Positions 8,576 through 17,371 of a stretch of DNA of 64,000 nt are shown here, piece by piece. A program made the position numbers and the translations under genes. Within the stretch, counting starts at the first letter, position 1. Each line of letters opens with the position of its first letter. This DNA is from Metapseudomonas boanensis. GTDB taxonomy: Bacteria; Pseudomonadota; Gammaproteobacteria; Pseudomonadales; Pseudomonadaceae. The notes beneath the pieces were generated by a model. That model was not told the origin of the DNA. It saw only the letters and a program-made list of their open reading frames with translations, and made no database searches. The stretch is taken from contig NZ_JAGTIS010000016.1 of assembly GCF_018704125.1 (NCBI RefSeq), positions 34,657-98,656 of the forward strand, read 5' to 3'.

Positions 8576-9486
8576 GTCCGCCTGTGGATATCGCGGGCCT
8601 GACTATCAGCCTTGGCTTCAGCCTGGGGGCATTCGCGGGGGGTGGCTGGTGGTGCTTGCGTCGACTGGCACAGGCCCGCTTGTTGCTGGATACCCCGACC
8701 TCGAAGATCCGTTCGGCTGCCCAAGGGTACGTGGAGCTGTATGGCGTGCTCCATGAGCAGGGAGATGCCCCCTTGCTCGCGCCGCTGACTGGCAAGCCGT
8801 GCCTCTGGTGGCGCTTTCGCATCGAGGAATACTCCGAGAGCGGCAAGAGGAAGAGCTGGCGGGTGCTGGAAAGCGGTGTGAGCGATGCCTGGCTATGCCT
8901 GGCCGACGCAACCGGCAAATGCCTGATCGACCCGAGGGGGGCCGAGGTGCGCCCGGCCACTCGTGAAGTCTGGAAGGGCAGCCAGCGGCATCCTCGAGCG
9001 GGCGCCGCTGCTTTCGGCAGCGGCGCCTGGCTATCGAGTGGGGGCGAGTACCGTTATACGGAGGAGCGCCTGCACGTAGGCGAGCCGCTTTACGCCATTG
9101 GTGATTTTCGTACGAGTGGTGGTGGGCGTAAGGGCCTGGACCTGGCGGTGGCGCAAGGCGCGGTGATTCGCGAGTGGAAGAGCGACTTTTCCGGACTGCT
9201 GCAGCGTTTCGACAGCGATGGAGACGGCCAACTCGGAGAAGCTGAATGGAACCGCGTACGTCTGGCGGCCCAGTTGGAAGCGGAGGATCGCCATCGGCAC
9301 GCGAGCACAGCGCCGGCACTCAACCATTTGCGCCGTCCTGCCGAAGCGCAGCCATTCCTGCTGTCCAGTCATGGCGAGGATGTGCTGGCCCGGCACTTCC
9401 GCTGGCAGGCGTTGTTTGGCGCTCTGCTTTGCGTGGGCGGCGCGGTAGTGACTGTTTATCTATTGCGGGTGACTGGGCTTCTGTAG
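8572..9486 (+). CDS. GIDE-domain-like membrane protein with an EF-hand loop
   Basis: 304 residues, TTG start overlapping the lemA stop by four bases. An N-terminal membrane helix (about 7-30), then a domain resembling the GIDE/MUL1 family often annotated as E3 ubiquitin ligase (VELYGVLHEQGDAPLLAPLT, PCLWWRFRIEEY, GEPLYAIGDF). There is no RING finger, so ubiquitin ligase activity should not be inferred. Residues 214-225 read DSDGDGQLGEAE, a canonical EF-hand calcium loop with D1, D3, D5, G6 and E12. A C-terminal membrane helix spans about 280-300. Presumably the LemA partner at the inner membrane. A GTG at 8584 is an alternative start. Confidence 0.72.
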   Translation: MSPPVDIAGLTISLGFSLGAFAGGGWWCLRRLAQARLLLDTPTSKIRSAAQGYVELYGVLHEQGDAPLLAPLTGKPCLWWRFRIEEYSESGKRKSWRVLESGVSDAWLCLADATGKCLIDPRGAEVRPATREVWKGSQRHPRAGAAAFGSGAWLSSGGEYRYTEERLHVGEPLYAIGDFRTSGGGRKGLDLAVAQGAVIREWKSDFSGLLQRFDSDGDGQLGEAEWNRVRLAAQLEAEDRHRHASTAPALNHLRRPAEAQPFLLSSHGEDVLARHFRWQALFGALLCVGGAVVTVYLLRVTGLL

Positions 9487-9551
9487 AGCAGGGCCGTGGC
9501 CTGCTTGACCAATGAGTTCGCCCCCATATGGAACTGTCCGTCAGGGAGCAT

Positions 9552-11618
9552 TCATAGCGTGGCGGGGTTGGAAGCTGCGTTGGACAGGCGCCGGGCCTGC
9601 TTGAGGTAGAGGGTCAGTTCGCGGGCGGGCAATGGTTTGCTGTAGAGGTAGCCCTGACCTTCGTTACAGCCCTGGGCGATGATGTAGGTCTCTTGCTCTG
9701 CCGTCTCCACACCTTCGGCTATCACTTGCATACCCAGGTTGCGGGCAAGCTGGATGATGGCGCGCACGATGGTGGCGTCGTCCTCGTCTTCCAGCACGTC
9801 CTGGACGAAGCTCTTGTCGATTTTGATCTTGTCCAGCGGCAGGCTCTTCAGGTAGCTGAGTGAGGAGTAGCCAGTCCCGAAGTCATCGATCGCGATCAGC
9901 GCTCCGGAGCGGCGCAGGCTCAGCAGGTGTTGGGCGGCGGTGGAGATGTCTTCCATCAGGCCGGTTTCGGTGACCTCCAACTCCAGGCTGCGTTGTGGCA
10001 GACGATAGACCTGTAGCAGGTTGTTCACGACACGCGGCAATTCAGCGTGGTGCAACTGCACGGTGGACAGGTTGATGGCCATGCGCAGTTCGCTGAAGCC
10101 CTGGTCGTGCCATTCGCGCAATTGGCGGCAGGCTTGGTCCAGCACCCATTCACCGATGGCGATGATGGTGCCGTTCTGTTCGGCCAGGGGGATGAACAGG
10201 TCTGGCGGCACGAGGCCTTGTTGCGGGTGCTGCCAGCGGAGCAGTGCCTCGACGCCGACGACGCGGTGGTCCCGATAGTCCACCTGGGGTTGGTAGACGA
10301 GATGCATCTCGCCACGCTTGAGGGCTTCGCGCAGGTCTTTTTCCAGCTCGCGCCGGCGGCGCATTTCGCTGTCCACACTGGCGATATAGAACTGGTAGCG
10401 GTTGCGCGAGCGGCTCTTGGCCAGGGTCATGGTCTGTTCGGCTTTCTGCAGCAGCTTCTCGGTGCTGTCGCCATCTTCGGGGAAGAGGGTGATACCGATG
10501 GTGGCGCGCAGGCGGACTTCCTGCTGTTCGAGTGAGAAAGGGACTTCCAGGTCGTCGAGCACGCTCTGCGCCAGTTCGGCGGCTTCATAGGGTTGCTCGA
10601 TATCGGCCTGGACCAGGGCGAACTGGTCGCCACCTAGGCGGGCCAGGGCGCCGAGACGGCCGCTGTGGCCGCGTAGCCGGTCGGCGAGGGCGATCAGCAA
10701 CTGATCGCCGGTCTGGTAACTGAACTGCTCGTTGACGCCCTTGAAGTCGTCAAGGCCGACGCACAACACTGCGACGCGGCGTTGAAGGCGACCGGCGTCT
10801 TCGAGGATGTGGTCCAGTTGCTGCTGCAATTGCTGGCGGTTCGGCAATCCGGTCAGGAAGTCGTACTGGGCCATGCGTAACAGGCTGTTCTCGGCTTCCC
10901 GGCGCAGGTGGGTATTTCGCTCAATGGAAGCCAGCAGCTCATTGGCCGTGCTTATCCACAGGCCGATTTCATTCTTTTCGTTGCCCTTGAGCATCGGCAG
11001 CTTGTGCTCGCTGGGGCGGTCAGGGTTGATGCTGGTGAGATGCTCGATGATCTTCGACAGTGGCTTGGTCAGGAGCCAGTGGTAGACGAGGTAGAGCACC
11101 AGGCCCATGGCCAGGGCTCGCAATACACCGGAAATGAAGATGATCACCGAACTGGCGACGAAGTCCTGGCCGTAGGGGGCTGTATCCAGGGTGATGCTGA
11201 GGTCGCCGTAGTATTCGCTGTACGGGCTGCGCCCGACCAACTGGGTTGTATAGGTCTGTTCCTTGCCGAGGATGGGGTCGGTGAGCCAGCGGGTCGGCAG
11301 GTTCGTCAGCGGCCTTTCCTTCTCCGCCAGCATCGGCTCCTTGGGATGGCCGATTGAGGCATGGCGTACCGATTCGTGTTGGAACAGGCCTTCGATGACC
11401 TGCATGCCCATCTCGCGATCCAGGCTGTACACCGCCTGGGTGGAGGGATCGCGAAACATGCCGAGGATTCGGTGGGCATCGCTGGTTACCGCTTGGCGAG
11501 TCTTGTAGGCATCGAACACGATCTGGGCGCAGCTCAATACGACTCCGACCACCAAGGCCGATAGCAGCACCACGCGCAACAGCTTCATGGACAAGCTGTG
11601 TTTGAGATCCAACTTCAA
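9552..11618 (-). CDS. bifA: c-di-GMP phosphodiesterase BifA (degenerate GGDEF plus EAL)
   Basis: 688 residues. Two transmembrane helices (about 14-34 and 155-180) flank a periplasmic sensor region. The GGDEF domain carries GGDQF (329-333) instead of GGD/EEF, so no cyclase activity is expected. An EAL domain follows, with EALLRW at 457-462 and DDFGTGYSSLSY. BifA hydrolyses c-di-GMP and favours swarming over biofilm. The start is a TTG with AAGGA eight bases upstream; the later ATG at 11588 would cut ten residues that look conserved. sodB lies upstream on the same strand but is closed by its own terminator. The degenerate GGDQF is known for BifA and supports the symbol. Confidence 0.9.
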   Translation of the reverse strand: MKLDLKHSLSMKLLRVVLLSALVVGVVLSCAQIVFDAYKTRQAVTSDAHRILGMFRDPSTQAVYSLDREMGMQVIEGLFQHESVRHASIGHPKEPMLAEKERPLTNLPTRWLTDPILGKEQTYTTQLVGRSPYSEYYGDLSITLDTAPYGQDFVASSVIIFISGVLRALAMGLVLYLVYHWLLTKPLSKIIEHLTSINPDRPSEHKLPMLKGNEKNEIGLWISTANELLASIERNTHLRREAENSLLRMAQYDFLTGLPNRQQLQQQLDHILEDAGRLQRRVAVLCVGLDDFKGVNEQFSYQTGDQLLIALADRLRGHSGRLGALARLGGDQFALVQADIEQPYEAAELAQSVLDDLEVPFSLEQQEVRLRATIGITLFPEDGDSTEKLLQKAEQTMTLAKSRSRNRYQFYIASVDSEMRRRRELEKDLREALKRGEMHLVYQPQVDYRDHRVVGVEALLRWQHPQQGLVPPDLFIPLAEQNGTIIAIGEWVLDQACRQLREWHDQGFSELRMAINLSTVQLHHAELPRVVNNLLQVYRLPQRSLELEVTETGLMEDISTAAQHLLSLRRSGALIAIDDFGTGYSSLSYLKSLPLDKIKIDKSFVQDVLEDEDDATIVRAIIQLARNLGMQVIAEGVETAEQETYIIAQGCNEGQGYLYSKPLPARELTLYLKQARRLSNAASNPATL

Positions 11619-11815
11619 AAGGAGATTCCTTGTTCGATGCCGCCTGGCGTCAGACCGCTGTGAGTATTGGCAAACACGGTGTGGCCGTCAAAGGGCAAGC
11701 GTCAGAATGCCACTACGTGTCGCATTATCTCGACTGGTCTCCCTGTGCCATGCCGGTTCGATACTCGCCTAGCTTGAGGTTGGCGCGTGAATTTCCATTT
11801 GTGCATGCCAAATAT

Positions 11816-11845
11816 GAAGAAACCCGGCATAGGCCGGGTTTCTTC
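11816..11845 (-). terminator. Terminator of sodB
   Basis: A perfect 13-bp stem (11816-11828 with 11833-11845) and ATAG loop, just after the sodB stop on the minus strand. The arms end in A/T-rich bases, so it could work in both directions. Confidence 0.82.
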
Positions 11846-11861
11846 AGGGGTCACGCTGGAC

Positions 11862-12443
11862 TCAGGCTGCGTAGTTCTTGGCTACGAAGTCCCAGTTGAC
11901 CAGGTTCCAGAACGCCTCGACGTACTTAGGACGCAGGTTGCGGTAGTCGATGTAGTAGGCGTGTTCCCAGACGTCGCAGGTCAGCAGCGGGGTGTCGCCG
12001 CTGGTCAGCGGTACGCCAGCGCCGATGGTGCTGGCCAGGGCCAGGGAGCCGTCGGCTTTCTTGACCAGCCAGGCCCAGCCGGAGCCGAAGGTGCCGATGG
12101 CGGTCTTGGTGAACTCTTCCTTGAACTTGTCGAAGGAGCCGAAGGCTGCGTTGATCGCATCAGCCAGGGCGCCAGTGGGTTGGCCGCCGCCGTTCGGGCT
12201 CAGGCAGTTCCAGTAGAAGGTGTGGTTCCAGATTTGAGCCGCGTTGTTGAAGATGCCGCCGGAGGAGGTCTTGATGATCTCTTCCAGGCTCTTGCCTTCG
12301 AACTCGGTGCCCGGCACCAGGTTGTTCAGGTTGACCACGTAGGCGTTGTGGTGTTTGCCGTGGTGGTATTCCAGGGTCTCGGCGGACAGGTGCGGCTCGA
12401 GGGCGTTTTTCTCGTAAGGCAGCGGCGGCAATTCGAAAGCCAT
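11862..12443 (-). CDS. sodB: Iron superoxide dismutase
   Basis: 193 residues, the normal length for bacterial Fe-SOD. It converts superoxide to hydrogen peroxide and oxygen in the cytoplasm. Metal ligands are all present: His27, His74, Asp157 (DVWEHAYY) and His161. Gln70 in [11 protein letters not shown] is the residue position typical of the iron form rather than the manganese form. The ATG follows TAGGAGATCCATC. It stands alone with a strong terminator downstream and bifA beyond. Nothing unusual is seen. Confidence 0.96.
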   Translation of the reverse strand: MAFELPPLPYEKNALEPHLSAETLEYHHGKHHNAYVVNLNNLVPGTEFEGKSLEEIIKTSSGGIFNNAAQIWNHTFYWNCLSPNGGGQPTGALADAINAAFGSFDKFKEEFTKTAIGTFGSGWAWLVKKADGSLALASTIGAGVPLTSGDTPLLTCDVWEHAYYIDYRNLRPKYVEAFWNLVNWDFVAKNYAA

Positions 12444-12645
12444 GATGGATCTCCTACTCAGGTCAGGTCGGTGCGTCTCGCGCGGGGCCGTTCACGGTCG
12501 GCCGAAAGGTGCGGCTGGGGTTGCTCCCCTTTTTGCCGCAAGCCCCGGATCATAGCACCCGACCTGGGGCATATCCACGCAGCAACTGTGTGGAAAAGGC
12601 CGCTCCACGGCCATCGAGTAGACGGTCGTGGCGCGGTCTTGAGCC

Positions 12646-13248
12646 TTACTGGCCGAGCATCAGTTGGGCGGCCATGCCGAACATCATCAGGGCAACGGTG
12701 AGGTCGAGCACTCGCCAGGTGGCGGGGCGCGCCAGCCAGGGGGCGAGCCAGGCCGCACCGAGGGCGAGGGCGAAGAACCACACCAGCGAGGCGCTGGCCG
12801 CGCCCAGGGCGTAGGCGCCTGGCACCGTCTGGTGAGCCCCGAGCGAGCCAATGAGCAGGACGGTATCGAGATAAACGTGAGGGTTGAGCAGGGTCACCGC
12901 CAGCGCTGCAAGAAGAACGGCTCGGCGCGAGCGAGGGCCGGTTTCGGCTCCTTGCCCCAAGGCGGTGGGGCTGATGGCGCGACGCAACGCTTGTACGCCG
13001 TACCACAGCAGGAACGCGGCGCCACCCCAGCGGGCGATGTTCAGCAGCAGCGGGTTCTGCGCCAGCAGCGTGGCCAGGCCGAAGACCCCGGCGCTGACCA
13101 GCAGCGCATCACAGACCACACAAAGTGCGGCTACCGGCAGGTGATGCTCACGGCGCAGGCTCTGCGCCAGGACGAAGGCATTTTGCGCGCCGATGGCAAT
13201 GATCAGGCCGGCGGCCATCAGCAGGCCGTTGATATAGCTTTGCCACAT
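12646..13248 (-). CDS. argO: LysE/ArgO-type amino acid exporter
   Basis: 200 residues with five or six predicted transmembrane helices. It begins MWQSYINGLLMAAGLIIAIG followed by AQNAFVL, the LysE superfamily signature for basic amino acid exporters. The ATG at 13248 has CGGAG eight bases upstream. A GTG at 13257 would instead overlap the ACT gene stop by four bases. The gene is downstream of the ACT-domain gene on the same strand and divergent from an ArgP-type regulator, the classic arrangement for an L-arginine exporter controlled by ArgP. The arginine substrate is inferred from this context. Confidence 0.82.
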   Translation of the reverse strand: MWQSYINGLLMAAGLIIAIGAQNAFVLAQSLRREHHLPVAALCVVCDALLVSAGVFGLATLLAQNPLLLNIARWGGAAFLLWYGVQALRRAISPTALGQGAETGPRSRRAVLLAALAVTLLNPHVYLDTVLLIGSLGAHQTVPGAYALGAASASLVWFFALALGAAWLAPWLARPATWRVLDLTVALMMFGMAAQLMLGQ

Positions 13249-13253
13249 GGCGA

Positions 13254-13661
13254 TCACTCCGGTTGGGCGTGGGCGGCGAGCGCGCGGAGCGTGGACAGCG
13301 CCCGCTCGGCATCGCGGCTGGCGACGAACAAATGGTCGTGGAAGTAGCCCGCCACCACGTTACAGCTGATGCCCGCCTGGGCCAGGGCGGCGGCGAAGGC
13401 GGCCGTCAGGCCCACGGCGCTGAGCGAGGAATGGACCTCCAGCGTGATCCAGGCAGCGACATAGTCGTAGGCCAGGTCCAGGCGGTCGGCGTCTTCGCGA
13501 GGGAGGATCACCGTCAGCCCTTCGCGCTCCCGGAAGCTGCCGACAGGCTGGTTACCTTGCAGCTGTTCTGGCCCCTCCAGCGTGCAGTAGACGTATTCCC
13601 CGGGGTTGAGCCGGGGCTCCATGCTGCGGATCAGGATTGAAAGAGAGGTCTCGCCAGCCAT
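13254..13661 (-). CDS. ACT-domain protein next to argO
   Basis: 135 residues, starting at the ATG at 13661, where AGGA lies seven bases upstream; an ATG at 13667 is too close to that site. The sequence (LSILIRSMEPRLNPGEYVYC, later SLSAVGLTAAFAAALAQAGI and ADRLDLAYDYVAAWITLEVH) matches ACT_7/DUF2241-type small proteins. ACT domains bind amino acids allosterically. Placed directly upstream of argO and opposite argP, it may sense the exported amino acid (inference). The 4-5 base junction with argO implies coupling. Confidence 0.75.
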   Translation of the reverse strand: MAGETSLSILIRSMEPRLNPGEYVYCTLEGPEQLQGNQPVGSFREREGLTVILPREDADRLDLAYDYVAAWITLEVHSSLSAVGLTAAFAAALAQAGISCNVVAGYFHDHLFVASRDAERALSTLRALAAHAQPE

Positions 13662-13761
13662 GGGCATGTCCTGTCGTGAATGAGGTTGGATGTGGCGAGT
13701 GTGTGGCGTTGCCCTGTATAAGGAAAACAAATCATGCTGATCTCCCATTAGGAAAACTGAT

Positions 13762-14658
13762 TTGTTCGATTACAAATTGTTGGCTGCCCTGGCCGCCGTG
13801 GTGGAGCAGGGTGGTTTCGAGCGTGCCGCTCAATTGCTGGGGCTATCGCAGTCGGCCGTTTCGCAGCGGATCAAGCTGCTCGAGGCACGCGTGGGCCAGC
13901 CGGTGCTGGTGCGCGCTACGCCGCCCACGCCCACCGAGGTGGGCACGCGGCTACTCAACCATGTGCAACAGGTGCGGCTGCTGGAGCGTGACCTTCAACG
14001 CCAGGTTCCTGCGCTGGAGGAGGGCGGGGCGCCGGAGCGCCTGCGCATTGCCCTGAATGCGGACAGCCTGGCTACCTGGTGGGCCCACGCGGTAGGTGAC
14101 TTCTGTGCGGAGCAGCAGGTTCTGCTTGATCTGGTGGTGGAGGATCAGGAGGTCGGCCTCAAGCGCATGCGGGCAGGCGAGGTGGCGGCCTGTGTCTGTG
14201 CCGCCGAACGACCGGTGGCCGGGGCACGCAGCCTGATGCTGGGCGCCATGCGGTACCGCGCGCTGGCCAGCCCTGCCTTCATCGAGCGGCATTTTCCACA
14301 GGGGGTGACACCGGAAGCCCTGACCCGCGTACCGGCCATTGTCTTCGGGCCGGACGATCTGCTGCAGCACCGTTATCTGGCGTCATTGGGGGTTGAGGGC
14401 AGCTTCATCCACCACCTGTGTCCTTCCTCGGAAGGGTTCGTGCGCCTGGCCGAAGGCGGCCTGGGCTGGGGCCTGGTGCCGGAGCTGCAGGTCAGCGCGG
14501 AACTGGCCCGTGGCGAGTTGCGGGAACTGCTGCCCGGCAAACCCATCGATGTGCCGCTCTATTGGCACCATTGGCGGCATGGGGGCGATCTGCTCGGCAT
14601 CCTTACCGACCACCTGGCCAGGGCTGCAGGCCGCTGGTTGGTGCCACGTCCGGCATGA
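13762..14658 (+). CDS. argP: LysR-type regulator ArgP (IciA)
   Basis: 298 residues. The N-terminal winged helix-turn-helix spans about residues 2-60 (ERAAQLLGLSQSAVSQRIKL), followed by a LysR effector domain. ArgP activates argO in response to arginine and lysine in E. coli. The start is a TTG with AGGA eight bases upstream (TTG TTC GAT TAC); there is no nearby in-frame ATG. It is divergent from the ACT/argO pair across a 100-base shared promoter region, where its operator should lie. Orthology is supported by both sequence and context. Confidence 0.87.
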   Translation: MFDYKLLAALAAVVEQGGFERAAQLLGLSQSAVSQRIKLLEARVGQPVLVRATPPTPTEVGTRLLNHVQQVRLLERDLQRQVPALEEGGAPERLRIALNADSLATWWAHAVGDFCAEQQVLLDLVVEDQEVGLKRMRAGEVAACVCAAERPVAGARSLMLGAMRYRALASPAFIERHFPQGVTPEALTRVPAIVFGPDDLLQHRYLASLGVEGSFIHHLCPSSEGFVRLAEGGLGWGLVPELQVSAELARGELRELLPGKPIDVPLYWHHWRHGGDLLGILTDHLARAAGRWLVPRPA

Positions 14659-14796
14659 CTGCCCGTCGACCCAGGCGTGCGGAACATTGCTCGCGCGGGG
14701 TGTTCAGAGTCGCAGGATTGGCTCGCGATGCCACGTTCGCGGCGCGACGTGGCTGCTAGAGTCGCGAGCACAATGATAAAAGCCTGGGAGTGATCG

Positions 14797-15786
14797 ATGA
14801 AGATTCTGGTTACAGGGGCGAGTGGCTTCATTGGCGGGCGCTTTGCCCGTTTCGCCCTCGAACAAGGGCTGAGCGTGCGGGTCAACGGCCGCCGTGCTGA
14901 AGCGACGGAACATCTGGTCCGGCGGGGCGCAGAGTTCATGCAGGGCGACTTGTCCGATCCTGAATTGGTGCAGCGGCTCTGCATGGATGTCGAGGCCGTG
15001 GTGCATTGTGCCGGCGCGGTGGGCGTGTGGGGCAGATACCCGCAGTTCTACCAGGCCAACGTTCAAGTGACCGAGAACGTCGTCGAGGCGTGCCTGAAGC
15101 AGCGGGTTCGCCGCCTGCTGCACCTGTCGTCGCCATCCATCTATTTCGATGGCAAGTCCCACGTGGGCCTTAAAGAGGAGCAGGTGCCCAAGCGGTTCTC
15201 CGACCACTATGGCGCCACTAAATACCTGGCTGAGCAGAAAGTCTTCGCCGCCGAGGAGTTCGGCCTTGAGGTCATGGCTTTCCGCCCGCGCTTCGTCACC
15301 GGCGCCGGGGATACCAGTATCTTCCCCAGGCTGATCGCCATGCAGCGCAAAGGGCGGTTGTCGATCATCGGCAATGGCCTGAACAAGGTCGACTTCACCA
15401 GCGTGCAGAACCTCAATGACGTCCTGCTCAGCGGCCTGCTGGCGGCGGCGCCTGCGCTCGGCAAGGCCTACAACATCAGCAATGGCAAGCCGGTGCCCCT
15501 ATGGGACGTGGTCAACTATGTGCTGCGTCAGTTGGGCGTTCCGCCGGTCACCCGGCATCTGCCGTTCGGCGTGGCATACAGCGCCGCGCTGCTTAACGAG
15601 ACCGTCTGCAAGTTGCTGCCGGGGCGGCCAGAACCTTCGCTGTTCCGTCTTGGCGTTGCGGTTATGGCACGGGACTTCTCCCTCGACATCAGTCGCGCAC
15701 GGCAGCACCTGGGCTATGACCCGCAGGTAAGCATCTGGACCGCGCTGGATGAGTTCTGTGGCTGGTGGAAAGCCCTGCAGCCTTAG
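14797..15786 (+). CDS. NAD(P)-dependent epimerase/dehydratase family oxidoreductase
   Basis: 329 residues. An extended short-chain dehydrogenase with the N-terminal Rossmann motif GASGFIGG (GxxGxxG) and catalytic YxxxK seen as YGATK, preceded by a LSSPSIYF strand carrying the serine. It resembles the 3-beta-hydroxysteroid dehydrogenase/isomerase-like subgroup. The C-terminal half (YNISNGKPVPLWDVVNYVLR) is typical of NDP-sugar or steroid-type members; the substrate cannot be told. The ATG follows GGGAGTGATCG. It stands downstream of argP by 138 bases and is probably separately expressed. Confidence 0.85.
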   Translation: MKILVTGASGFIGGRFARFALEQGLSVRVNGRRAEATEHLVRRGAEFMQGDLSDPELVQRLCMDVEAVVHCAGAVGVWGRYPQFYQANVQVTENVVEACLKQRVRRLLHLSSPSIYFDGKSHVGLKEEQVPKRFSDHYGATKYLAEQKVFAAEEFGLEVMAFRPRFVTGAGDTSIFPRLIAMQRKGRLSIIGNGLNKVDFTSVQNLNDVLLSGLLAAAPALGKAYNISNGKPVPLWDVVNYVLRQLGVPPVTRHLPFGVAYSAALLNETVCKLLPGRPEPSLFRLGVAVMARDFSLDISRARQHLGYDPQVSIWTALDEFCGWWKALQP

Positions 15787-15803
15787 TGCCATATGGGCAG
15801 CGC

Positions 15804-16067
15804 CTAACCGCGGAGCGGGCCGGCGTACTGGGTGTACTTGCGGATCAGTTCTTCCTCGCTCGGTGGGGGCGCTTTGAGCCTGATGCCCGTCAGTGTGCTG
15901 AGGCGCTCGCCCAGTGCACGGGTGGCCTCCAGTTGCGATTCAGCGCAGGCATTGACCATCGATTGGATGGCGTCAGGCTGGCTGAGGCGGATATCGACGG
16001 ACTGTTCGTCTCGTAGCTGACGCCGCAGTGCTTGCATGCAATCCAGGACAGCCTTGGTCAGTTCCAC
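15804..16067 (-). CDS. Small hypothetical protein
   Basis: 87 residues, GTG start with a purine-rich GGGGGAAG upstream. Mostly alpha-helical with no cysteine pair motif or membrane segment (ELTKAVLDCMQALRRQLRDE near the start; PPPSEEELIRKYTQY near the end). I do not recognise a family. It converges with the epimerase gene (17-base gap) and diverges from the coiled-coil membrane protein. Start choice and coding status are supported mainly by length, codon pattern and placement. Confidence 0.6.
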   Translation of the reverse strand: MELTKAVLDCMQALRRQLRDEQSVDIRLSQPDAIQSMVNACAESQLEATRALGERLSTLTGIRLKAPPPSEEELIRKYTQYAGPLRG

Positions 16068-16356
16068 TCGTCTTCCCCCTATGGTTGAAGCACGCTGCGC
16101 TCTTCTGCTGAAGGGGCAGGGTTTGTCGGAATCATTCAGGTCGGCCCGCTGTGCCCTGGCCGCACCGGCAAGTGGCTAGCAAGGGGCGTACCACCTGTCG
16201 GAGATCGGAACCGTGCGGCGATCCGGAGGTCGATTTAAAAGCGCTGCCCCTAGGCGGTGCGTCTTGCACTGGCTTGGCGCGACGCTGATGGGCAGGTTTC
16301 GAATCGGTATACTGCCGCTCAATCGTGTTTCTGCGTTTTTCTCTGAAGGTTCCCCC

Positions 16357-17199
16357 ATGCGTAACGATGCCCTTGATGATGTGGATGATATCCCCAGCCT
16401 GACTACTGACGCCCATGATCGCGACGAGTTCGGCCATCACCCAGCGGCAGCCGCGCCGCTGGGTTCCAGTAGTTATGGTCATCCCGCCAACAGCCCGATG
16501 GTGGTGAAGAGCGCCAGCACTGGCCCACTCTGGGCCTTGATCGGTGCCCTGGTGATCGCCCTGGGTGGCCTGGGCTGGTGGAGCTTTCAGCAGATCAGCC
16601 TGATGGAGCAGCAGCTGGTGGCCACCCAGGAAAGCTTCGCTCGCATCAGCGAGGAGGCCGCCGGTCGCATCCAGGACATCAACGGCAAGGTGGTCGCCAC
16701 CGAGTCCAACGTCACCAGCGGCAGTGAGTCGCTGAAGCTGCAGATCAGACAGTTGCAGAACAAGGTGGTGGAGCTCAGCAAGCAACAGCAGAACGTTGCC
16801 GCCCAAGTCGGTAACCAGGGCAAGCGCGTCGATCAACTGGCTTCCGACTTCCGTGCCCAGCAAGGCGCCGCGGGCCAAGTGGATGGCAAGTTGAGGGCGC
16901 TGGCTGAAGAGCAGTCCCGGCTCAAGTCGTCGCAGGGGGATCTGGCCAGACTCGACGAGCGTCTAAAGGGCCTCGGTAGCGACCTGGACGTGCTGAAGAA
17001 GCAGGGCAACCCGAACCAGGCCATCAAGAGCCTCGAGCAGGACCTGCTGGTGCTGCGTAGCCAACTGGACAACCGCCCGGCCCAGGCCCAAGGCGCCAGC
17101 ACGGCAGAATTCGATGCCTTCCGTGCGCAGATGACCCGTAACATCAGTGCCCTGCAGACCCAGATGCTGAACCTGCAGCAGCAGATCAATACGCGTTGA
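16357..17199 (+). CDS. Membrane-anchored coiled-coil protein of unknown function
   Basis: 280 residues from the ATG at 16357 (GAAGG upstream); the frame is open further upstream but that part looks non-coding. An acidic N-terminal tail (NDALDDVDDIPSLTTDAHDRD) is followed by one transmembrane helix at about residues 56-76 (LWALIGALVIALGGLGWW). The rest is a long Gln/Ser/Leu-rich coiled coil to the end. The topology suggests a cytoplasmic tail and a long periplasmic coiled coil, as in some envelope or division-associated proteins. I assign no function. Confidence 0.75.
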   Translation: MRNDALDDVDDIPSLTTDAHDRDEFGHHPAAAAPLGSSSYGHPANSPMVVKSASTGPLWALIGALVIALGGLGWWSFQQISLMEQQLVATQESFARISEEAAGRIQDINGKVVATESNVTSGSESLKLQIRQLQNKVVELSKQQQNVAAQVGNQGKRVDQLASDFRAQQGAAGQVDGKLRALAEEQSRLKSSQGDLARLDERLKGLGSDLDVLKKQGNPNQAIKSLEQDLLVLRSQLDNRPAQAQGASTAEFDAFRAQMTRNISALQTQMLNLQQQINTR

Positions 17200-17242
17200 A
17201 GGCGGGATCTCCAGCCTTCACGCCCCTTTATCCCTCCCCCTA

Positions 17243-17270
17243 CCGCCTCTCCCGTTAACGGGAGAGGCGG
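17243..17270. repeat. Perfect 28-base palindrome
   Basis: CCGCCTCTCCCGTT followed by its exact reverse complement, centred at 17256/17257. It lies between two convergent genes (coiled-coil gene and porin), where a bidirectional terminator would be expected, but it has no T-tracts and no loop. It could also be a cruciform-type repeat unit. Confidence 0.5.
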
Positions 17271-17371
17271 CCGATCGTGCAACCTGCCTGCAGCTTCTCG
17301 TAGATACAAGGTTGGCGCTGAGCGTAGCGGAGCCCGCCGACCTGCAGCACCGCATCTACCTTCGCCTGACA

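Noticed and set aside
8572..9486. E3 ubiquitin ligase function for the GIDE-like protein
   Set aside because: The name comes from eukaryotic relatives; no RING finger cysteines are present here and bacteria of this kind lack the ubiquitin pathway.
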